Source: Colius striatus
Lineage: Eukaryota > Chordata > Aves > Coliiformes > Coliidae
DNA: 64,000 bases
Assembly: GCF_028858725.1 (NCBI RefSeq)
Contig: NC_084768.1
Location: forward strand, 32,518,664 to 32,582,663
Direction of reading: 5' to 3'
Position numbers and translations under genes: made by a program. The notes beneath the pieces are model-generated. The model was not told where the DNA came from and ran no database searches. It saw nothing but the letters and a program-made list of their open reading frames with translations. The number at the start of each line of letters is the position of its first letter. Position 1 is the first letter of the stretch. Of this stretch, positions 38,291-47,600 are shown piece after piece.

Positions 38291-41200
38291 TCAGAGCTGG
38301 CCTGGCACGGCTGTGAGCAGGACGTTCTCCAGGGACACAGCAGGCTCCGTGTAGCGCTGCAGGGAAGCCCTGTACCCTCGCTGCTCTAAGTACTGCAGGC
38401 GCCCGTGGTCGATGAGCAGTTTGCAGAGCTGCCCGATCTCCTTCCGCTCCTCCACGCTCAGAGCCCTAGTTCAGGAGCAGGAGGAAAAGCACAGACATGT
38501 GTCAGGAGAACAATGTCAATTACCATCAGCACTTAAGCTTAGAAAAGCTCCTGCAGTCACTCCAGGTTCATCTCCATGCAGTTCAATACTGTGGAACCTG
38601 CGCCCACCACATTTACAGCAGAATGTCCCTGCAAATGAGCCCCTGGGAGGGCCCAGAAGAGCCTGTGCAGCACTGGGGGTCTGCTTGCCCACTGCCATAC
38701 CCTTGCAGCGCCCCAGAGCCGCTCTCTGCCTCGCTGCCTGGTTGCTCGTCTGCTGTGTCGTGAGTTTCCTCTTCGCCCTCGTCCCTGGCAGGGGCTGGGG
38801 CTGGGGCCTCTCTCATGCCACAGGTAGCCCAGCTGCTCATTCTCTGGAAATAATGAAATTCCACTGGTCCAAGCCCTACTGATGTAAAGAACTCTCTGCC
38901 CACATAATGTGTCCAGTCACACTTGTGATGGCAGCAGAGTGCGATCACAATCCCAGCCACAGGCTTACAGTCATCCCTGCTTTCCTGATCAGCAGAAGTG
39001 TTGGGAGCCACCTCTGTCTCGGCACTCCTGCAACGTTTGGGTGCAGGCTCTTCACTTTCTCCATCACAGCAAGCTGCATAACTTTCAACCAAACATCTCA
39101 AAGCAAGATCTGGGGAAAAAAACAGATATACCCCCCCGAAAAGAATAGTAATGAACACCATGCCATTATACAGGCTGGATCGTGGCTGGGAATGAACTTC
39201 CCCCAAAGAATAAAAGCATGCATCACAAACTAAGCCAAAAAGCACTTTTAGGGCTAACTAAAACTTACAAGCATGCTTTGAAAAACGTGAAACCCCTAAA
39301 AGCCAAAAGAAGGAGACTCGGGAGCTGCCACGGGCTTCTCCTCTTGAATATCTGCTGTACACGAGTGAATGTGAAATACTTCAGTTAAACTGGCCCATTG
39401 GAGGAGGCTCCCCTCCAGGACAGGATTTGCTCTAACAGTCTGATCTCTTGGACACAATCTATTTAATACATGCACATCTTGGCTTCTGTCTGCAGTAGCC
39501 TTGCATCTATCATCAAGTTAGTTTCACTGCAGTCAACAGGCATTTAGAATAGAATCGGTGCTTCCAACAACACTGGGTTAGAGGGCAAGAAAAGCTCAAC
39601 AGGACAGTGTGGAAGAGCAGTCCGTGCAGAGTGTGTAGGTTGGGTGTCCCAGGTTCCTGCAGTTAACACACAGGTAACTCATACCTGTTGCAGCACCACA
39701 CAAATGTTTCCCTACTCCCACCACGGGCAGCTTTTTCTTCTCCAAGCTAGGTACCTTATCTGGAGGGAAACGTGAAAGAAAGTCAACACAAATAACCCAG
39801 AGCAATCCCAGAACCTCTCTTCTTCTAGCTGGGGCCATATTGTTTCTGGATAATGTAATGTCTGCAGGCTTAAAAACACGTTTACTGCTGCTAGAGCAAC
39901 AGTGGGCTGTGCATACAGCTGTAAGCTATTCAAGGGATATCTTCTTGTTCTGAAACAAATGCAGAGAAGGGGATGCTGTGGCTGAGAAGCACATTCAACC
40001 ACCTCAGCCTTTCTGTACTGCCCCCTGGATATCACTGGTGCCACTAACTGTGCAGCACTGAGATGCAGAGCGTGTGCGGATGGCCGACTCGCCTCATTCT
40101 GCACACCCACAACAAACACCAACGTGTCCAAGCAGCCTCTGAGAATAATCTCCAACCCCAAGCCCATTCAGGCCTGCTACATACAAACTGACTCAAACCC
40201 CAGTATCCAAAATCTAGGCTCAGGCCTCCGTTCCAGAATGACACACACCAAGAAGTCACTCACTCAAACATAAATGTTGAATGTCAACCTGAAGCCTTTC
40301 GAACGCAGAATCTCTCCTTTTGTGTTTCCCATCCACCTGTGCAAACAGAACGAGGTCATTAAGTAGGGCTGCCGACTAGTGACTAACTTTGCTCCAGGTA
40401 TTAATGCTGGGCTGTCTCCCTGTCAAGCCTGCAGACTGACAGTATCACACACCAGGAGTGTTTCCCTAACAAATCTGCCCTTTGCAAAGGAAGGAATGCA
40501 GGCCATCTCCCTGCCAAGGCTCTGAAGATGTAAAGGCTTCCTGTTGTTTTGGAAGACAAAAAGCAAATGCCTGAGGCTTCAAACCAACACTCTGCTCCCT
40601 GGCAATCTCCCCTCTTACCTTGAATCTGGTCGTTGCCCTTTCCACCAGCAGGAAGTGAACGTTTTCCACGTTCTGTAAGGCAGCAGCAACCCAGTGAGAC
40701 AGCTTTCCTCTCCCAGCTCCAAACTCAACAAAGCACCTTCCTGGCCCAAGCAGATGTAGTTTTTCCATGTTACCTAGAATAGAAGCCTACAAACATCAAA
40801 CCATTAACTCCAAACCAAGTACACACTGTGTACTGCACTGCCTCCCTGCTTCCCCAGGCCACAGGAGCCTTTCTCAGGTCTTCCCTGCCATGAGAGGTGA
40901 GGGAAAAGATCCTGTGTGTGCAGAGGAAAATGATTATGAGTTCTGGCTGCTCAGCATCACCCTGCTCTTCTCCCTCTGCTCACAGAGCTGCACCCAAGGA
41001 CTTTTTGAGATGGATTGTTGGGGTCAGGTACACGTTACAATTTTCTTCTCTGCCAATTGTTGAAGTGGGCATCCAAAATGCAGGCACTGCACTGGGTCTT
41101 CTGTGGGGCACCAGTGCCTGCAGAGCCCCTTCTCTGCTGCAGTTGTGTGTTTTGTAATGCACAGGGAAGGAGAGCAGAGCAGGGCAAGAAAGTACAGGAA

Positions 41201-44200
41201 ACAGGCATTCCTCATCCTTCAACCTTCTTCCCCCAGCTTCCTCCTTTGCTACAGTGTGCAGCCCACCTCCCCTGCAGTTCCTGCTGTCCTGTGCACATTA
41301 ACCAGGCAGAAGGTAACCCGAGGCTCTCCAGTTCTTTTTTACGAGTCTCTTACACTACCAGGCAGTGTAGGACCAGCCCTTGGAGAGAAAGTACAGAATC
41401 CCTTTTACCTCTTAGCAAATGCAACATTTTACCTTTTGTAGCTCAGACCTACTGTGAGTTAACACAGAAATCAATAACACACAGCCAAACCATACAGTTT
41501 GTCATTGATCTCAGTACCCTGATGAACTGTTATTGCTAGCCCCTAACACAGCAGCCACTCAAAGGGTATAGATCTGCCATGATTTGGAGAGGACAGAGAG
41601 TGTCAGACCTCCTCTGTGTGAGGTGCCCACCTGCAGAGCCACTCACATTCACAGCAGCACAACTCCACGTGTTTGAAGCCACCGACAGCTGTCAGTCAAG
41701 CAGGGACCATACCTGTTGTTTCAAGTGTTTTGAAGCAGATTCCCCGTTCTTTGGGTCGTTTAAGGCGTCCTGTAAAGCCTGGTGGGACAGTATCTGCTCC
41801 CTGAGGGGATGCTCCAGGCCTGCAAGCAAATGCAAAGCTCTCAGGTACAGCCTTCCAGTCTCCAAGGGTTTCTGGGCTTTGTAACACACAGGTTACAACA
41901 TCCAGAGTGAGCTCTGTTCTGTCAGCTCACTAACAAAACTGTCTGCTGGGAGCATCAGCCTATCCTCATATGTTAGTACCAGAGCTGTGGTGTTATCTGT
42001 AGTGACGTGAGCAGGAAACAAACAGCAGAGGAGGAAGGGAAAGGAGCTACACCAACACAAGAGCGGTGTTTATCGTTCTCTCAACCCAGTTTATTCTCCT
42101 TCAGAAGTTCCCTCTTCTGAGTAAAAGGTAGCTGTTGGAGAGTTAATGATTCTAGGATTGCCTACAGTGGCTTCAGGGGTGTCCAGTGCCAAACGTCTCA
42201 CGTTTTCACAGACATCCAACAACAAAAATAACACTGGGATATTTACTCAATCCCATTTAAACCACCTTATTTCTGGTACTAAGTGAGCTCACCGTTACTC
42301 GCTTTTCTCAACTTGACGATTAAGTTCTCCAGCTCCTCTTTAGACAGGGAAGAGACAGGAACCTTTTTAAGGAGGAAGAAAAGTGCCCCCTGTAAATACA
42401 CCACCTTTTGATTTTCACCAGTTCTTTAGTCAAGTGGCAAATTGCAACGTGTTCTCTGGAACTGAGCCTTAGAACACAGAAAGGTACTCACTCGTTTTCC
42501 TGGTGTTTCTGCCACATCTTTTAAACCTGCATTGATATCCTGAACAAAGTAGACCTTTGAAAATCAGAAGAAAAGAAATCTCACTCTGTTGATGACCAGG
42601 AAGCAAACAGATAAATGCTTCAGTGCTTTTGTCACGGGGCATATAGCAACAGGGACCCACAGCAAAAGATGTTCCAAGGGATTTTGTTTCCCTACAGGCT
42701 GACCCCCAATCCCCAGCAGAAGCGACTGTCCTGACGGGTCTGACAGGACTGAGCGTGTTCCTCAGGCTTCAGCTGTCAGTGCTGGCTGGGCTCATTCCAG
42801 AGACCACTTTAAGCTTTCCCAGGTCAATTAAAGGTGCAATACAAGGCAGGAAAGCTGACAACAAAGAAACCATCTGCTGCTTTCCTGGAGCAGCTGCTGG
42901 GACACGTCTCACTCCTTCCCTTGGCGCTGGCTGCAGCTGCCAGCCTGGCTGACACCTACAGCTTCCCTGTGAGCTTTGCTTTGTGAGGACAGTCCCTCTC
43001 CAAGGCTCTGACACCAATGGCATCGTGAGAGGCTTCTCAGAGAACGCCTCTGAGGAAGGTGAACTCAGCCTTTTCATTGGTAACTGCGGGAACTGAGCAG
43101 CTGTCCTGAGCCAGGGTGACGATGGGGAGCCTGGACTGGGAGTGACGTTTCAGCCAGGCCTCATGCAGCTGCCACAGCGCCCTTCCCGTGGGGCGCCCTT
43201 CCTTCCCGTGGGGCTCCCTTCCCGTGGGGCTCCCTTCCCGTGGGGCACCCTTCCTTCCCGTGGGGCTCCCTTCCCGTGGGGCTCCCTTCCTTCCCGTGGG
43301 GCTCCCTTCCCGTGGGGCACCCTTCCTTCCCGTGGGGCTCCCTTCCCGTGGGGCGCCCTTCCTTCCCGTGGGGCGCCCTTCCTTCCCGTGGGGCGCCCTT
43401 CCCTCCCGTGGGGCGCCCTTCCTTCCCGTGGGGCTCCCTTCCCGTGGGGCGCCCTTCCTTCCCGTGGGGCGCCCTTCCTTCCCGTGGGGCTCCCTTCCCG
43501 TGGGGCGCCCTTCCTTCCCGTGGGGCTCCCTTCCCGTGGGGCTCCCTTCCTTCCCGTGGGGCTCCCTTCCTTCCCGTGGGGCTCCCTTCCTTCCCGTGGG
43601 GCTCCCTTCCCGTGGGGCTCCCTTCCTTCCCGTGGGGCTCCCTTCCTTCCCGTGGGGCTCCCTTCCCGTGGGGCTCCCTTCCTTCCCGTGGGGCTCCCTT
43701 CCTTCCCGTGGGGCTCCCTTCCCGTGGGGCTCCCTTCCTTCCCGTGGGGCTCCCTTCCCGTGGGGCACCCTTCCTTCCCGTGGGGCTCCCTTCCCGTGGG
43801 GCTCCCTTCCTTCCCGTGGGGCTCCCTTCCCGTGGGGCTCCCTTCCTTCCCGTGGGGCTCCCTTCCCGTGGGGCTCCCTTCCTTCCCGTGGGGCTCCCTT
43901 CCCGTGGGGCTCCCTTCCTTCCCGTGGGGCTCCCTTCCTTCCCGTGGGGCGCCCTTCCCATGGGGCTCCCTTCCTTCCCGTGGGGCTCCCTTCCTTCCCG
44001 TGGGGCTCCCTGGGCCTGTGCTCCCGTTCCCAGCAGCCGTCAGCAGGGTGAAACCCGTCGCGTCTGGGGTGTGGGAGGGAGAGGCGCCGAGCTCGCACCC
44101 ACTTACTGGCTTCGGCTTCTCTCTTGAATTGCATTTTCTCAAGTGCTTCTGCAGCTGGTCTTCATAGACGGTGCTAAAAGCCAAACGGAAAGGAAAGTGA

Positions 44201-44617
44201 CCTCGGCACCTCAGCTCTGCCGTGAGCTGCGGCGAAAGCCTCCAGAGACACGTACTGCTTGGGGTCCAGAGGGCAGGGGATCCTCTTCCTCTCGTTCTCG
44301 TCCTAGTTACAAAAGAAAGGTTTCGGACAACACTTCAGTCACCTCGCTTCGGAACGGCTCTCGGGGGGCATCAAACACCCGCCCTGAGGAGGAACCCACA
44401 CCAGGGGATCCCACACGGAGCCGCGCCGTGACGGCGGTGCCGCTGCCGGGCTGCAGCGGGGGGCTCGCAGCCAGGACCCCCCCGCCCCGCTCCGCACCTC
44501 CTGCGGCCCGTGCTCCCCGCAGAACCGCCTCCCGGCCGCTGCCACCATGCGGCAGAACCGCTTCTTCCTCTGCACGAAGAAGCCGCAGCGGCCGGGCTGG
44601 GGCTGAGGCGCCGCCAT
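38291..44617 (-). CDS. TRMT13: tRNA 2'-O-methyltransferase TRM13 homolog (TRMT13/CCDC76), 457 aa, 11 coding exons
   Basis: It methylates the ribose of nucleotide 4 in the acceptor stem of certain tRNAs, using SAM. Exons (minus): 44498-44617, 44256-44302, 44107-44173, 42492-42554, 42293-42362, 41713-41819, 40619-40786, 40264-40336, 39685-39759, 38701-39109, 38291-38465. Phases close at 1374 nt. An N-terminal CCCH-type zinc motif uses C11, C22, C33 and H36. A CHHC U11-48K-type finger uses C50, H56, H66 and C70. The methyltransferase core starts with FVEFGAGRGKLSHW (about 177-190). GKHLCGAATDLALRCL and VIALCCHHKCDW follow. Exon 10 also encodes a low-complexity acidic insert (about 350-395) that differs from human (481 aa overall). 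Intron 3 carries a large minisatellite. The start codon is 51 nt from that of SASS6. Confidence 0.97.
43176..44012. repeat. 16/20-bp minisatellite in TRMT13 intron 3
   Basis: About 0.83 kb consists of roughly 45 tandem units of TTCCCGTGGGGCTCCC (16 bp), or the same with an extra TTCC (20 bp). The GCTCCC part alternates with GCGCCC and GCACCC. Mixed 16- and 20-bp units carry it through all frames. No triplet in the unit is a stop, so four to six frames stay open. The strand transcribed in TRMT13 RNA has repeated GGG/GG runs. One copy near the right end has CATGGGG in place of CGTGGGG. Copies are otherwise nearly identical. Confidence 0.97.
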
Positions 44618-44668
44618 GCCCGTCCCGGCGTGCCCCGCGCCGCCCGCCGCGGCTCCTCCCGGCGAGAC
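44618..44668. promoter_or_regulatory. Compact bidirectional TRMT13/SASS6 promoter
   Basis: Only 51 bp separate the two divergent start codons. The stretch is almost pure G/C, with no TATA or CCAAT box. Each start codon sits in an ATGGCGGC core (YY1-like). The 5' UTRs must be extremely short, or the two transcripts overlap antisense across each other's first exon. Confidence 0.8.
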
Positions 44669-47600
44669 ATGGCGGCGGAGCGGCTGTTCCAGCGCGCGGC
44701 GAGCGTGCGGCTGCGGGGCCGGGGCTGCGCCGAGAGGTGAGCGACGGGCTGTGTGTGTGTGTGTGTGTGTGCGGGGCCGGGGCTGCGCCGAGAGGTGAGC
44801 GACGGGCCGTGTGTGTGTGTGTGTGTGCGGGGCCGGGGCTGCGCCGAGAGGTGAGCGACGGGCTCCCTGTGTGTGCGTGTGTGTGCGGGGCCGGGGCTGC
44901 GCCGAGAGGTGAGCGACGGGCTGTGTGTGCGTGTGCGGGGCCGGGGCTGCGCCGAGAGGTGAGCGACGGGCTCCGTGTGTGTGCGTGTGTGTGCGGGGCC
45001 GGGGCTGCGCCGAGAGGTGAGCGACGGGCTGTGTGTGCGTGTGCGGGGCCGGGGCTGCGCCGAGAGGTGAGCGACGGGCTCCCTGTGTGTGCGTGTGTGT
45101 GCGGGGCCGGGGCTGCGCCGAGAGGTGAGCGACGGGCCGTGTGTGTGTGTGTGTGTGGCAGCGGAGGCGGCGCCCGGCCGTTGGCAGCAGCGTCCCGCGG
45201 GCACAGCCGTTGTCCCGCGCCGCAGCCGTTGTCCCGCACCCACAGCCGTTGTCCCGCACCCACAGCCGTTGTCCCGCACCGAAGCCGTTGTCCCGCGGGC
45301 ACAGCCGTTGTCCCGCGCCGCAGCCGTTGTCCCGCACCCGCAGCCGTTGTCCCGCGGGCACAGCCGTTGTCCCGCGCCGCAGCCGTTGTCCCGCGGGCAC
45401 AGCCGTTGTCCCGCACCCACAGCCGTTGTCCCGCACCCACAGCCGTTGTCCCGCACCGCAGCCGTTGTCCCGCACCCACAGCCGTTGTCCCGCGGGCACA
45501 GCCGTTGTCCCGCGGGCGCAGCCGGTGTCCCGCGGGCACAGCCGTTGTCCCGCGCCGCAGCCGTTGTCCCGCACCGAAGCCGTTGTCCCGCGGGCACAGC
45601 CGTTGTCCCGCGGGCACAGCCGTTGTCCCGCACCGCAGCCGTTGTCCCGCACCCGCAGCCGTTGTCCCGCGCCACAGCCGTTGTCCCGCACCGCAGCCGT
45701 TGTCCCGCACCCACAGCCGTTGTCCCGCACCCACAGCCGTTGTCCCGCGGGCACAGCCGTTGTCCCGCGGGCACAGCCGTTGTCCCGCGCCGCAGCCGTT
45801 GTCCCGCGGGCACAGCCATTGTCCCGCGCCGCAGCCGTTGTCCCGCGGGCGCAGCCGGTGTCCCGCACCCACAGCCGTTGTCCCGCGGGCACAGCCGTTG
45901 TCCCGCACCCACAGCCGTTGTCCCGCACCCGCAGCCGTTGTCCCGCACCCACAGCCGTTGTCCCGCGCCGCAGCCGTTGTCCCGCGGGCGCAGCCGTTGT
46001 CCCGCACCCACAGCCGTTGTCCCGCGGGCACAGCCATTGTCCCGCACCCACAGCCGTTGTCCCGCACCCGCAGCCGTTGTCCCGCGGGCACAGCCGTTGT
46101 CCCGCGCCGCAGCCGTTGTCCCGCGGGCGCAGCCGTTGTCCCGCACCCACAGCCGTTGTCCCGCACCCACAGCCGTTGTCCCGCACCGCAGCCGGTGTCC
46201 CGCACCCGCAGCCGTTGTCCCGCGGGCACAGCCGTTGTCCCGCGCCGCAGCCGTTGTCCCGCGGGCGCAGCCGGTGTCCCGCACCCACAGCCGTTGTCCC
46301 GCGGGCACAGCCGTTGTCCCGCACCCACAGCCGTTGTCCCGCACCCGCAGCCGTTGTCCCGCGGGCACAGCCGTTGTCCCGCGCCGCAGCCGTTGTCCCG
46401 CGCCGCAGCCGTTGTCCCGCACCCGCAGCCGTTGTCCCGCGCCGCAGCCGTTGTCCCGCGGGCGCAGCCGGTGTCCCGCGCCGCAGCCGTTGTCCCGCAC
46501 CCGCAGCCGTTGTCCCGCACCCACAGCCGTTGTCCCGCGGGCACAGCCGTTGTCCCGCGGGCACAGCCGTTGTCCCGCGGGCGCAGCCGGTGTCCCGCAC
46601 CCACAGCCGTTGTCCCGCGGGCACAGCCGTTGTCCCGCACCCGCAGCCGTTGTCCCGCACCCGCAGCCGTTGTCCCGCACCCGCAGCCGTTGTCCCGCGC
46701 CGCAGCCGTTGTCCCGCGCCGCAGCCGTTGTCCCGCGGGCACAGCCGTTGTCCCGCACCCACAGCCGTTGTCCCGCGGGCGCAGCCGGTGTCCCGCGCCG
46801 CAGCCGTTGTCCCGCACCCGCAGCCGTTGTCCCGCACCGCAGCCGTTGTCCCGCGGGCGCAGCCGTTGTCCCGCACCCGCAGCCGTTGTCCCGCACCCGC
46901 AGCCGTTGTCCCGCGCCGCAGCCGTTGTCCCGCGGGCGCAGCCGGTGTCCCGTGCCCACAGCCGTTGTCCCGCACCCGCAGCCGTTGTCCCGCGCCGCAG
47001 CCGTTGTCCCGCGCCGCAGCCGTTGTCCCGCACCCACAGCCGTTGTCCCGCACCCGCAGCCGTTGTCCCGCGCCGCAGCCGTTGTCCCGCGGGCGCAGCC
47101 GCCTCCTCGCCGCCTGCTCTCACGTGTGGTCTGTTTGCATGCAGGATACTGAACATTCGAGTGAACGTCGAGCTGCTGGCAGCTTCCAACCCCGCTCATA
47201 AAAAGGTCGGTGGAGCAGCTCAGTTTGTGTCCTTCCTTGGGTGTTACCCGATTCTCAGGGGACAGACGGCAAAAGGAGAAGTGGGAAAGGCTTTTGGGGT
47301 GTTTGTTGCTTGGCCTCACTGCAGTTTACCCAGTGGGGGTAGGAAGGGAAGTAAGGTGCTGAATTTGAAGTAAAAAGATCCTTCTCAGAGAAGGTGGCAT
47401 GAGATTACTGCCAGAGGCTACAACGTGCCACCGTTTGGGTGCTGGGGTTGTTGCTTAAGCCCTGCATCCAGCCACGGCGTTGTTAAGTGTGGCTGTTAGC
47501 TGGGTGCAGCGTGATTGACTCAAGGTCTGTTTGTAAGGACAGCATTTCTCGGTCAGATCCAGCCACCCGTGGCAGTGACACTGTGAAGTACGAAGCAGCA

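Larger units (their letters stand above)
44380..47110. promoter_or_regulatory. CpG island with the TRMT13 and SASS6 first exons
   Basis: CpG density is very high from TRMT13 exon 1, across the shared promoter and SASS6 exon 1, and through two minisatellites in SASS6 intron 1. Most of the island length comes from tandem repeats whose units each contain three or more CpGs. The original promoter island was probably only a few hundred bases. Confidence 0.85.

Noticed and set aside
43037-44184. Open frames of 266-365 codons on both strands over the 16/20-bp array
   Set aside because: Several frames are open at once because the unit lacks stop triplets. They lie in TRMT13 intron 3 and end soon after leaving the array.
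45190-47103. CRISPR-like regular direct repeats
   Set aside because: The units are contiguous with 4-5 nt variable ends, not separated by unique spacers, and the genome is a vertebrate.
44143-47373. Stop-free frames of 680-1076 codons on both strands over SASS6 intron 1
   Set aside because: They follow from repeat units that contain no stop triplet in any frame. The predicted proteins are only unit translations, have no domains and overlap SASS6 exons 1-2 in conflicting frames or strands.
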